64,000 bases of DNA from Isoetes taiwanensis (taxonomy: Eukaryota > Streptophyta > Lycopodiopsida > Isoetales > Isoetaceae): the NCBI GenBank assembly GCA_021234155.1, contig JAJEKV010000053.1, positions 8,385,424-8,449,423 of the forward strand. Reading direction: 5' to 3'. Below are positions 10,507-21,777 of this stretch, in pieces. Both the position numbers and the translations under genes were made by a program. Numbering within the stretch: the first letter of the stretch is position 1; every line of letters starts with the position of its first letter. The notes below the pieces were generated by a model that saw nothing but the letters and a program-made list of their open reading frames with translations, did no database searches and had not been told where the DNA came from.

Positions 10507-11857
10507 TTACATAAAAGCAGTAGAAGGTTATGCAAAGACATGCAGCTTAGTCCATTTTGTTGATTCTCACATCAGGAGCATGTCTTACTTGTAACAATTG
10601 AATTCTTTGGCCGCGTTGTAAGTAACTTGATTTTACTCTTTTTGTGATGCATTTTCATTTATTGACTGCCAAAAGAGCAATGGTTAAAGTGGGTTTTCTT
10701 TATCTTGTGTCATGTCCATGTCTATTTGCTCATGTTCAGATATATGCAACTGAAAAAATCTAGCAGATGCTTTCTGGAACTTAACAGATACTTTCTGGAC
10801 TACCCTCATTCTGTTGAATCAGTTATGAGAATAGAGGTTGCAAATATAATTTTTTAATTTGTACTAAAACAGATGGATGGTCAATCTATCAAGCATGACA
10901 TCCATGTGATAACTTGCAATCTTCAGACTGAAATCTCAGTAACTAACCATCCAGGACCGACAGTAGTGAAGTTGGTGCAATTTTGTATGCATACTGTCTT
11001 AGGACAAAAACTTTATGCTGAAGTCTTTACGTCAATGTCAATCGTTAGGCAGGGTACCTAGTATTTATGTGTTCAGTTTTTCTCCATACGTCATATGATC
11101 TAGTGTCATGCGTGTGCTTATTCGAGTTTGAAATGTGAAAAAGAAACTGAAGAAGATTACTGAAATTTCGTTGCCAAATTTTGCAAACCTAGGCCAAATT
11201 TGTCCAGAGACATATTCATCACATTATTCAAGACATGCACAAAATCAAGAAGACATCTTAGGGACTACTGCATTTTTCAAGAGCTCACCTTACTGTTGTG
11301 CTTTTAGAACCTCCTTGATAGGGGTGCGCTTCCTCCATGCTCCTCCTGTTTGTGCAGTATTAAGTAATGTGATAGGAATCTTCCAATAAAACCAACATCT
11401 ATTAAACATATGAAACAAATTCAAGGCTTGCATGTTGCATCTCTAAGAACTTTGCTTTGCTACCAAAGAGTCGATGGGCTCGCAACTTTTTGTTAATTCT
11501 TCTTGGGCAGGTGGTCTCTCTCTTAGTGATTGCCACTAGATTCACCTCTAGCTTTTTGGCCTGCCAAGGTGACTTCTTATATTTTTATTTTCCTCCCATT
11601 CATCGCTTTCCCCCTCGAGTCCCTGAATTTGTGATCTGGGTTATGGATATGTGATGAGAGTTTCCAAAGCTCTGCCACTGTATTTTTTTAATTTAATTTT
11701 TTTCACTACTAAAACTTTTAGAAAGGAACACAAAATGGGCTTATACCCAATATAGAAACATGTAAATGGTACCTCAACAATTATTTAGCTTTAATGAGCT
11801 CAAAATTACATAGGTATACAATAGAGGAAATATATTTTTCTTGTGGTAAACTATTTG
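10507..11857. other. Interior of the insertion, nothing recognised
   Basis: AT-rich sequence downstream of the SEC15 relic. It may include captured 3' flank of that gene. Small frames at 10873-11061 and 11135-11389 have no motif I recognise. Confidence 0.4.
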
Positions 11858-12045
11858 AGAACATTTACAATGGCTTTTTTTTGTACACTTCAATAATAGA
11901 ATTGATAAAATAAATAAAATAATATTGTCCTCTTGGTACGAGAACATTTAGAATGGCATCTTTATGCACGAAATAATATTTTCCCCTTGGTAGGAGAACA
12001 TTTAGGATGGCATCTTTGTGCACTTCAATCACAACATGGATGTTA
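11858..12045. repeat. Short degenerate triplication
   Basis: GAGAACATTTA followed by (C/G)AATGGC or GGATGGC and a GTGCAC or TTGTACAC box occurs at about 11860, 11940 and 11995, with variable spacers. It is a local tandem expansion. Confidence 0.6.
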
Positions 12046-12249
12046 TGCTCAATATGCAAATTAATAGAGACATCTACATGGGATTATAGGATTGTATCCA
12101 AACGGCAACTTTATAGAGTTCTGTTTTCTACCTTTGTTAAAAAATTTAAGATTTGTTGTTTTTTGTGGTTGTGAGGCCCGCGCTAGAGAACCTTAATTAA
12201 TTGTCATTTTGTGGTTGTGGGACTGCACTTTGAGGATCAAAGGGGCGGT

Positions 12250-12845
12250 TTGATCTCGGAAATCTTATGAGAATCTTGAGGAATGCTTGTGGAACCTTAG
12301 GGGATATAGCGAAATATGAAGGGTATCAAGGAGAATCTTAGGGAAGTTTTTGTGAATGGTCATAGCATATTGAGGAATCCAGGCGAATCTTTATAGAATC
12401 TTAGAAAATCTAGGAAAATATACATAGAATCTTGAGGAATCTTGGGAAATCTAAAGGAATCTTCATGAAATCTTTGAGAATCTAAGGGAATGTTGATGGA
12501 ATCTTGGAGAATTTAGGGGAATCTTTATAGAATCTAAGGGTATCTAGAAGAATCTATGTAGAATCTTGGAAAATCAAGAGGAATCTTGGGACAATCTTTG
12601 AGGATCTAGAGGAATCACAAGAGAATATTAGAGAATCTATGGGGGAATCTTCAAAAAATAACTGAGAATCTAGGATAATCGTGATAGAATCTAAGGGAAT
12701 CTAGAGAAATCTTTATAGAATCTAATGGAATCTAGGAGAATCCACATAAAATCTTGGGAAATCTAGAGGAATCTTGGAATAATTTCTGGGAGTCCAGAGA
12801 TATCTTTGTAGAATCTTAAGAATCTAGGGGAATCTTTCATACTAG
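12250..12845. repeat. Degenerate GAATCT-rich array
   Basis: About 600 bp made of varying units such as GAATCTTGAGGAATCTAG and GAATCTAGGGGAATCTT. The hexamer GAATCT or its one-base variants recurs every 10-14 bases. There is no fixed period and no open frame. It lies inside the 5-kb insertion and has no counterpart in segment B. Confidence 0.8.
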
Positions 12846-13099
12846 GTTCGTTTTGCATGGTCGACTTCATACAATCCGTCTAAAATCCTGAGAATCAATA
12901 CATTCAACTCGTATAGGCCCTGCACAGTACAAAGACTTGTCTATATATATAATAGGGCAAGAAAATTAGGGCGGCTAGCCGACGCATGGGGATTGTGTGC
13001 CAATATAGAATGTTTCAATGGTTGTTAGTTGTTTGAACTATGATTCAAGCCACTTCACCCTCCGGCCATGGAGGGCAACCCTCCGTGCGTAGCACCTTG

Positions 13100-13500
13100 T
13101 TTCTTTTGCCTTTGCCCGATGCTATTTTTCCCTTCTTTTCCCCCCTTTCCCTCTTCCTTTTTTTTTCGTACCCTTTTCCCCTTCCATTTTTCAATTTCCC
13201 TCTCCCTTGTTTCTCATGCCTTTTTTCTCTTTCTCTTTTCCCATGCTATTTTTTCCTTCCCTGCTCTCCACCATTTTCCTCTTCCCATTTGCCCTTCCAT
13301 TTTCCTCCTTTTCCCACCCTTCCCCTTTTTCTGTTTGCCCTTTTTCCCTTCCATTTCCTCTCTTCCCTCTTTTTCCCCTTTCCTTTCCCTTTTCCCATGT
13401 CATTTTTCCCATTTCTTCTTTCCCTCTTCCCCTTTTTTCATGCCTTTTTGCTTTTCACTTTTTCTCTTTCGTCCCTCCTTTCCTTTTTTCCTTTCCCCTT
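13100..13500. repeat. Polypyrimidine tract of segment A, right part
   Basis: This continues the tract broken by the insertion and matches segment B from about 42575 to 42975, ending at the same CCCCTTGAGAGATC border. It is almost pure C/T on the + strand. The frames across it are not genes. Confidence 0.85.
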
Positions 13501-13613
13501 GAGAGATCAAAGCACGATCAATCATGTTGGTGGAAAGTTGTGCAACAAATCTCCGCCTTTGAATGCAATCAAAAACTCTTGGCCTTAGGGCTTGATCCAA
13601 GACAGTATAGCAT

Positions 13614-14054
13614 TATAATATAAGATAACAATGTATTAATACTGCACATTAAATCATTGTACATGGTATCCCATATATTAGGAAATTAAACCATTGAATA
13701 AAATCCTCCACCCTCCTCCCCCCCAACGCCCCCCCAATTGTTTTTGGTGATATTCGTACAGGGCATCCATCAGTAGTCTTGGGTTATTGGATGTCACTTT
13801 CGGGCAATCATGGCCATTGTTAAGTGCGACTCATTTTTTAGAAAGTTTCAGTTAACGAGTAGTTAAAAATACGAAATTGTTGTAAAAGTTGTGGGAGGGG
13901 TTGGCATATTGTCATGTATGTACATAGGGTTCCTTGCCTACCGTTGACCGCCTTGTATGAATATCATAAAAAACAAGCCCCCCGGGATTTTATTCAATGG
14001 TTTTAATTTCTTAATATATGGGATACCATGTACAGTGATTTGATATACAGTATA
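13614..14054. mobile_element. MITE-like inverted-repeat element (segment A copy)
   Basis: The left arm (from about 13614, core TTGTACATGGTATCCC) is the inverse of the right arm (core GGGATACCATGTACAG, to 14053). The arms match over roughly 80 bp including the AATTAAACCATTGAATAAAA part. The interior of about 250 bp has no coding frame. The right end is cut by the LTR starting at 14055. The segment B copy shows the same cut, and its arm continues beyond the LTR, so the element was present before the LTR arrived. Confidence 0.75.
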
Positions 14055-16803
14055 TGTCACGCTCCCCACGGAATATACGATGCTATGGAATGGGTCGATA
14101 GCACTCAGGCATGCATTCACTGTGGCCTGCACTCATTGCAGGTTGGGCCCAGCCCGATTTTCCTTTCTTTAGATGATCTTGATCTCCATCTTGTTCACTG
14201 TCTTTGTGTTCAGGATTGTAAACAGATATACTCTTCGGGGGCAGTACTGTGCACCTTGGCACCTGTTATGAGTTTCCTGGTCAGTATATTGTGGGTTACT
14301 CTTTGTGCTTTTTGCTCCCCCCATCCTGGCTGGGGAAGCTTGGCGTCTAAATCTGAGAGAGGTCTGTGATGTTATCATTAAATCAAGATTTCTAAGCAGG
14401 TAATCCAGGGCAGGAGACCTGGGTTGTCTCATTGCTACATAGAGCTGTAAGTGAATCAATAACCCATGTAAGGGCATTAGCGGTATGGTTAAGCAGGTGG
14501 ACCAGAGGCCTGACCGTTCATTAATTTTGGGGGAAGAAGTGAAGGCTACCTCCCTTAGTACAGGCTGGAAAAGTGAGGGAACTCCGTCTAGTAGCTCAAA
14601 ATAGTTGGATTTCTGGCCAAGTTAACGCGCAGGGTTGAAGCATGCTTGCTGCTGTTGCTGTTCTTACATCTTTCGGGGGTGGAGCATAGGTGATTATTGA
14701 TTCATCATCAACGAGAACTCTTCTTTTGATGCCAATGGAATAGGCCTCATCAGTTTCAGCTGCTGATCTTGAGCATATGGGCTTCAAAGCTTGATCTGGT
14801 CTTGAAGGACAACAACAACTTTTTGGCATTGGAGCAGATGCAAAGGGGTTCAGGAAACTGAGGAACCCTGCTCCTGTAGTACAGCTTTGAGCAGGAAGAG
14901 GGCGATCACTTTCTCTAGTACTGCACAGGAATTGGTTAGAGGTCCCCATAGTACTTGCTTTTAGAGGGAAGAAGTTGAGCAGGGCTTCCAACGGAATATT
15001 GAACCCTTTTGTATCTAAACTACTGTCATTATAGTTGTTATGGGTTAAATTCTTCCTATCTGGCCCTTCGAGGGGTCCAAATAAGGTTTCTGTACCATTC
15101 ATTATTATTAATATAAAAACTTGCCTTCAACCAAAAAAAAAAGAAAAAAAAAAGAAAAGAAAAAGAAACATACGATGCCCCATCGTACATCTCGCGGGAA
15201 ATCCCCCATTCAGCACACCTGCCGCATGGGCCCTCCGTCTATCCTGCACCTGGGATGGCTATGGTGCAGGAAGGGGACACGAAGGTGTCTTGCGCGCCCT
15301 TCCCCTATGGGCTCCTATAATAGCAGAAGCATAAACATAAGCATCAGGCATCAGCACTAGCAATAACAATACAATCCGCTACCTCGAAGGGTAGTACCAT
15401 CTATCTATCCATAGATCCATCATAGACAATAATACATCATAAAGCACAATAGCTCCTATCCAGGCTCAGATTCATGAGGGAGGTAGACTGATGGTTGGGC
15501 CTCAAGATAGAGCAGACCTAGATATAACAATGGGGGGGTTGGCTATAGGCAATGGCTAGGGTTGACCACTCCATCCGCCCCTCCTATGCATACTTTGCAG
15601 ATGGTCTAAATCGGGCTCTAGTGTGGCTATAGCCTGCCGGATACGCAATCTCATAGCGTCACCCATCAAGACTACTCGGGGTTGAATCTCCCCGGTCCGA
15701 TGAGGCAGGAAGGGTTGCATCTCCCCTTCCCGAGGTCTAGTGGCTCCATGGGCGGCTAGAGAATCGTGGCGACACACGATTCGTACCCGACTGAACCCCC
15801 CAAAACAAGAGCCAGGCCGACACCTGCAACTCTTGAGAGGCAGGGCGACACCATTTCCCCAGGAGGTGTCGGACCTATACCCGCCCACTCGAAGCGACCG
15901 ACTATAGGCCTAGCCCGCTATGGGTCCCTAGTAGATGCGCTCAGCAGGGACTTCCCTCCACTTTGCCATTAGCCCCGTTGTATGGTGCTAAATCACATCA
16001 TAGCCCCCGTAGCCAGGTGGGTTCCTATGCACAGGCTGCATATAATAGGAAGGGGTCTAAACTAGGAGGATCATCTAAATAATGGCTTCTAGGTCTCTAC
16101 CCCCCTTTCCAATACAAGAGGAGCAAACATATTAACCAACATCACATATCCACATAACATGATAAATAATGAGAATAACATTTAAACCTAATCACATGCA
16201 TCTAACTTACAGTTAGGATTCATTGATTAGGGTTCAAGATCTAGACTGAGGGTTCTAGAATGACTCTACTAGAGATACGAAATGCTAACTCATCTGGAAT
16301 CCTAACTTCCAGATGATCTACAAAGGACTCTAACCCAAATACCTGCTCCTGAGGAACTCCCTCCTGCTCCCGGCATCTCCACACCCTTCAAGGGTTCGAC
16401 AACTCCTATTGATGCATGCACGCTCTGGGGGCTGCTGTGCTATGATGTGCCACAGCCGACGATTCTCGAAACGGAGTTTCGAGCGCGAACAAGGTTCCAA
16501 GATTGTTGGAGCCAGAAAAATGGCCTAGGATTAGGGTTTGACTATTTATAGGTTAGGGTTCCATGTTACTGCCACATGGCTCCAATGGGGTGCTTCCATG
16601 TGGTAGGTGCCCAGTAGGGTGAGGCCATGTGGAAATGACTCTATGCCTAAGGTTGGCTAAGTTATATGAATAACTTAGCCAATAACTTAGCCATGCTCCC
16701 TTTTCCACCTACTATGGTGTATAAGGCTATTAAGGCAGACTTGTACAGTGACGTGGCCCAGAAATATACATATTTATAATGTATATTTTGGGGGAACGTC
16801 ACA
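14055..16803 (-). mobile_element. LTR of a Ty3/gypsy-like retroelement (copy 2), with a LINE inserted
   Basis: The LTR has ends TGTCACG...CGTCACA and a minus-strand TATA-like box at 16552-16562 (CCTATAAATAG). It is about 1.66 kb once the 1,086-bp insertion at 14084-15169 is set aside. It occupies the same site as copy 3 in segment B. Unlike copy 3 it is followed on the right (16804-16880) by sequence that reads on the minus strand like the polyprotein end of gypsy elements (AEDNIILREGE), so part of the internal region remained. It is a broken fossil. By eye it differs from copy 3 at about one position in ten. Confidence 0.8.
14084..15169 (+). mobile_element. Retroposed insert, probably a 5'-truncated L1-like LINE
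   Basis: This 1,086-bp block is flanked by a perfect 9-bp repeat ATACGATGC (14075-14083 and 15170-15178). It ends in a mixed A-rich tail (15131-15169) after TTAATATAAAAACTTGCCTT, a 3' end like those of the other LINEs here (TTAATATA... CCTTCAAAA). No RT or zinc-knuckle motif is visible on the + strand. The longest open frame (14596-15102) runs on the minus strand, so the 5' part could be inverted, as happens in twin priming; this is speculative. It landed after the LTR. Confidence 0.65.
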
Positions 16804-16880
16804 TTCTCCTTCCCTTAGGATAATGTTGTCCTCAGCATTAAGCTAAGGTGACGAACCTGCAACAACACTGCAAAACTCAT

Positions 16881-19100
16881 GGACTTAACTTTATTGAAAA
16901 GATCAACTTTCCGTTAATTACTTATTATGTAAGTATAAGCTATCTAACATATATAACTCTCCTATGAAAATTCCTTTGGCATATTCTTTTAAGATGCTTA
17001 TTTCTAAAGCCGCCACGTACCGTTCTGAGGAAAAAATAGGGCCAAAAAAAAATAAAAAAATAGGGGAAAAAAAGGGGCAGGAAGGCCCTGTTCTCGCCGG
17101 ACTTGAGGAAGAGCCCACAGCTCCTCCTTAGAATATGTCGGCAATGCTCTGATGGAGGCCGTGGATGGTAGGCGGTAGCTAGGTTGTGCTCCGCCATAGG
17201 TCAGCCATAGGTCGCCGCCATAGCTTCTGGCCAGGGATTTGTTAATATATTCTTCTTGGTTGCAAGGGCAGAGAAGGTCGGCAAAATGGATTTTTACATT
17301 CTTAGGGTATCGAAGCGGGGCTATGGCGGATTTTTTAGCCGACTTGGCTTCCTTTAAGTCCTCCAAGTATGTGCGGCTGCGTAGTATGTGCGGCCGACTC
17401 TTGCAACAGCGGACTCAATCAGGTTTGAAGATTCGGTTCAATGAGGTTGATCGCGCATGATCACGGTTTTCATCCATTCAACAAAGCAAAAGGCGACCAG
17501 GTAATATTTTCCAGCATTTCGGTTACTTTGTAGCGGCATTTGCCTTCATATTTTTCATCTCTGTAGCATTTCGATTACGTAGCAACATTTTGCCTATAGC
17601 AAGAAAGTTTTGTAGCAGCATAAACAATGAAAACAACATATAAAATTTCGGTTCTAGTCTCAATGAAAACAGCATATACAAAGAATGATCTCAAGAACAA
17701 TCAGGTTCCTTTGTCATTTGCTGTTTCTTTTTGAGTTTTCGTTTCTGAAATGGTATTCAAAACAAAAATGAAGAGCTATGGAGCATAAGCGGCCAGGAGA
17801 TACGACATGATCTAATTGATAAGTGCTTTTCTTTAAGGGTGCATGCAATTTCGACATAAGATCCTTGCTTCTATTACATGAAATCTCATAGTTTCTTTGA
17901 GTAAAACCTAATATAATCATGATAATTGTTCTTAGGAATTGAATGCTATCCGGTTGGAATTATGTACAATACATATTTTTTATTCCTACTCAATCTACAT
18001 GTACTTGGTTTTGCGGATGTGGTGGAGCTAAAGTTGTGGTGGAGCAAAATCTGCAAAAACATGCTTGAGGTCTCTTCATACAATCCTGCAGCGGTTTGTG
18101 AAAATTATGAGATTATGATCTTTGGCTTTCTATCTCTACAGTATGTATGACTTTAGTAGACTATTCAACTTATGCTTTATCATGTCTGCAAGACATTTAG
18201 CATAATACATTGATATCAATATTATTTAAGGAAGTTTTATCTTCTGAAACTTCCCATACTTCAGATTTGATGGTTTTAAGAGCATTTTCCAATGACCCAA
18301 AATATACAATGATTGCATAAGCCTACTTTTAGATAATGGTTCCATTATGATAGTGGTTTAAAAGACGGTAAACTGCTCTTGAATGTGTAAACATTTACAT
18401 TTCATTTGCTCTTTAACTCAGCCAAATAAGGCATGTTGAATCTCACTGTGCCAGTGAGTTATGTCTTCAAGATGGTAATTGATGGTTTTATCTTTCAAAA
18501 TCATTAGATAAGAGCTCGATGAGTTTGAGCATAGTCTTATTTCAAGCATAGTGCAAAAGTGCCTGACATTCAATAAATCCCGATGCCTTTGTACCCATCT
18601 CTATGAATGATTTGAATGATTTGTTAGAATATAGACATGAATGCTCACTAGAAACATTTGTTTTTATGTGGGGGGTTCAATAGGGCATTGTAATGCTATC
18701 ACAAATCATTTTCAAATCATTTTTGCAAGAAATTTAATATCCTTCGTTGAAGAATGCAGAATGCATTCCACAATGATGTAACTAATGAATGCTTACTAGT
18801 TTCTAAATAACATTGTGGATGCAGAAGAAGGCTGAAGAAAGAGCACAAAACTTATTCAATTATTAACGTGATATTTACAGGACGTCACTCAAAACTAAAT
18901 ATAATCCATATTGATATGTTGTCCAATGTATTTATAATCATTCGAAGATCTGACCTAAAGTAAGCTTACATGCAAAAAAAAAAATCTTACAACGATTATT
19001 CCAAATCACTGTTTAGATATATTAAGCGTACAATGAGTCCATTCAAAAACATGATCATTTCAAGCATTTGGTTGTCTTTTACTGCAAGTAGTATAAGTTG
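16881..19100. other. Intergenic stretch, no gene recognised
   Basis: The left part (about 17020-17460) is more GC- and CpG-rich and has a 120-codon minus-strand open frame (17004-17366) without any motif I know. It could be a relic exon or chance. The rest is AT-rich and appears non-coding. No terminal repeats, RNA genes or arrays were seen. Confidence 0.4.
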
Positions 19101-19219
19101 TAAGATATATTATAAGCAAGAATTAATCCATTTGAGAAGAGGACCCTTCAAAAACATGATTTTTCGTGCATAAGATATATTATAAGCTAGAATTAATCCG
19201 CTTGAGAAGAGGACCCTTC
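19101..19219. repeat. 70-bp tandem duplication
   Basis: TAAGATATATTATAAGC(A/T)AG followed by AATTAATCC and TTGAGAAGAGGACCCTTC occurs at 19101 and again at 19171. The phrase TTCAAAAACATGAT also recurs upstream at about 19042. Confidence 0.75.
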
Positions 19220-19742
19220 TATGGAAGTAGATTGTTGTTATATATTTGATAGTCTCTTAACATAAATGTTCATGAAATGGAATACAATGAAATTGAACCA
19301 GCATATGTCCAAAATGCAAATTTTGAGTTCATCGTGGAGTAGTTGGCCACTAAAAAGCATGTTATTACATTAGCAGTTGTGCCCTCCCTATCATGTAGTC
19401 ACGCATCAATACAATGTAAATGTGCAGACATAACCACCAGTCCTATATGACCTCATTGCGATCTGTCCCTACATTCCTCCAACTAATGGCTCCATTAATT
19501 TGTCTCCTAAAAACCCTTGCTTAAAGCTTGCCAGCTCCTTTGTAAAAAAATATTTCTTAGAGCTAGCCAAAAAGTGCGTAAAATTTGGAACCACCTTAAA
19601 AAAATTAAGGGGGTTTATGTAAAGTCTAAAGTAATTTTACAAAATTAAAAGGGAATCTAACAAATTCGACATTCAATGTAATATTGTTGCTCCTTTTCAT
19701 GATGCATCATTTTCATACCTTTTTCTTTCAAAGAGAAATGTT

Positions 19743-19764
19743 CGCGGCGGCCTTGGCCGCCGCG
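19743..19764. repeat. Perfect GC palindrome (10-bp arms, TT loop)
   Basis: CGCGGCGGCC-TT-GGCCGCCGCG sits within AT-rich DNA and between AGAAATGTT and AAATTTCTTG. A related box in inverse orientation lies at 47186-47207 with the same flanks. See findings. Confidence 0.85.
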
Positions 19765-19979
19765 ATAAATTTCTTGTATTTATAAGTTATACAAAATTAT
19801 ATAGCCATAACGACTATTATTATAAAAGTATGCACACATAATATTATTACAACAAATTTAGGAGTTCATAGTTAAGTCTAAAATCTATTACTCCTGTCTT
19901 CTCGTAACGTGCTCCCTCCTCCATGTTTCCCGTCACTGGCCTGCACAAGTAGCACATTATGTTATTTAAGTTAATAAGT

Positions 19980-20640
19980 TTGTGGTTTTAGGGGACCACC
20001 CCCCTAATTATCTCCTTGAGCCGAACTACTAGCTCAAGGTTACCCTACTACCTTGCACCCGATCATGGCCCCATTAGGATTTGAGCTTAAGGATCATTTA
20101 AGATGATCGTATCATCGCCCATGATTGGTGCTACCTTGTACACGATCCCCTTGATCGAGTACACCTGCAATGCCTCATGCCTTGGGGGTTTAAGCTAGGG
20201 AACGTCCCAGATAATCCCATCATCGTGCATGATCATGCTTACCTCATCATAACCCCCCTATAGTCATGTGCACGTGCCGTGCATTGTGGCATAGAGAATA
20301 TCTTAATGATGATCCCATCATTGCGCACGATCTCATGCCTACTCGTGCATGACTCCTTTAGTCATGCACACCCCCCAGTGCATCATGGCCTTGAAGGTTT
20401 AAGCTAGGGAACATTCCACTCATCCCATCATTGCCCATGATGCTACGCTCCTTTCACATGACCCTCCTGGTCATGCACACTCTTGGTGTGTACTGGCCTA
20501 GAGAATGCCCCTGGGGGAATCTCATCATCGCCTACACTCCAAGATCTTCGTGTATGCATTCCAACTACCCTAGAATGCATACGCTTTCCTGTACTAACAC
20601 TAAGACATACACAAGCTTAGCTAAGAGCACCTGACGGGTT
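19980..20640 (-). other. Possible 3' LTR region of the chromovirus fossil
   Basis: This lies just downstream (on the minus strand) of the chromodomain end of the fossil at 20641-30455. It is moderately GC-rich, with many short repeats of the type CATCATCGCCCATGAT, and has no coding frame. Its position suggests the LTR, but I could not match it to sequence at the other end of the element, so the call rests on position alone. Confidence 0.3.
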
Positions 20641-20936
20641 GTCGTCGGCCAATTTGGAGATGAGTTAGCTGTCGAATTGCTCCAAGAATTTAGGGTATTG
20701 CTTCTCTAGATCTTGCTTTAATACCCATGTTGCATCTTCCACGAGAAAGTGCTTCCACTTGACCAGGTGTTGGGAAAACTGAGACCTCATTGCCTCCTTA
20801 AATGCTTTGTCGAGAATTAGCTCGAGGACTATCTCGATTTGCTCCTCCATCATCTCCGACAAGGTCGGAGTCTCCAAAACCTCCTCTGGGTTTGGAGCAT
20901 GCCTCTTAAGTAGGCTCACGTGGAAGACTTTGTGGC

Positions 20937-20977
<41 letters not shown>

Positions 20978-21777
20978 AAGGTAAGAGTTGGTTTTATCAT
21001 TAATTATGAAATCTCAGAGTACATAGCAAAATATGCTTTCAGAAGAAGCATATCAAAATATAGTGAAGTGTAGCAGATGATAATAGAATGTAAACAGAGC
21101 GCAAAATGAAGTCTTCAGATTTAGGAGGAAGAACGATCAGGAACCTCCCTTGGTAGAATGAAATAGCGAGAGGTAAAACAATGAGAACACAATTCGGAGC
21201 GTAACCCGATTCCATCGAGCAAAACCTGCCAAAATCCACCAAAAGAGTAAACCAGAACTAAATAAAATAAAAGCCGGTATATGCTTCTTGTCTTAAAGGA
21301 CAAATGGGCCGGGGATTTCAGTGATTGGTGCGAGAAGTAGGAATTGAAATAGGCATTGAAGGAATCTATGGAGCCAAAGAGATATTGGGCAAGGGGCCAA
21401 TTATTATGATAGCGAGTCGAAACATATCTTTATCCACGGAAGAAGTACTTGATGACCCATATAGATCTGCCATTAATTTGTGACTATAGTACCATGTTCT
21501 ATATCTTGAGAGCTGAGCTTACGTGAAAATTCGGTTATTTCTTGTGAGGAATTTCCACGATAAATGGATTTGGATGACCTCCCCGCAAAATATACTTGCC
21601 CACATATCTTCACTCTCCTTGGTATAACTCATCGTCCTCTTTTCATCAAGAATGACTCCATAGAAGTGGCAATGTCATTTTTCATGACTTGATCGAGATG
21701 TCCAGAATGAAGGGAGAGCTGCTTTGGTATCAAACTTGTTGTTTCCTTCTCCCGTAAGAAACTAAGATACTCTAGGA

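Larger units (their letters stand above)
8144..13099. mobile_element. About 5-kb insertion carrying host gene fragments, transposon family unresolved
   Basis: The polypyrimidine tract of segment A is interrupted here, while segment B is continuous at the same place (about 42575), so this block is an insertion. Near its left end is GGGTTGCCCC (8146-8155), part of a hairpin with GGGGCAAACCC. Near its right end is the inverse, GGGCAACCC (13073-13081). These short inverted ends, and weakly similar T-rich flanks, suggest a DNA transposon. No transposase and no clear target repeat were found, and Helitron ends were not seen. Inside are an LRR fragment (-), a SEC15 pseudogene (+) and a degenerate GAATCT array. 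It could also be two adjacent insertions. Confidence 0.6.

Noticed and set aside
14028-14369. + strand 113-codon frame as a gene
   Set aside because: It crosses from the inverted-repeat element through the LTR start into the retroposed insert, so it is chance.
17004-17366. 120-codon minus-strand frame as a gene
   Set aside because: No motif, no splice or promoter support, and the region has GC-rich low-complexity parts. Mentioned only as part of the intergenic stretch.
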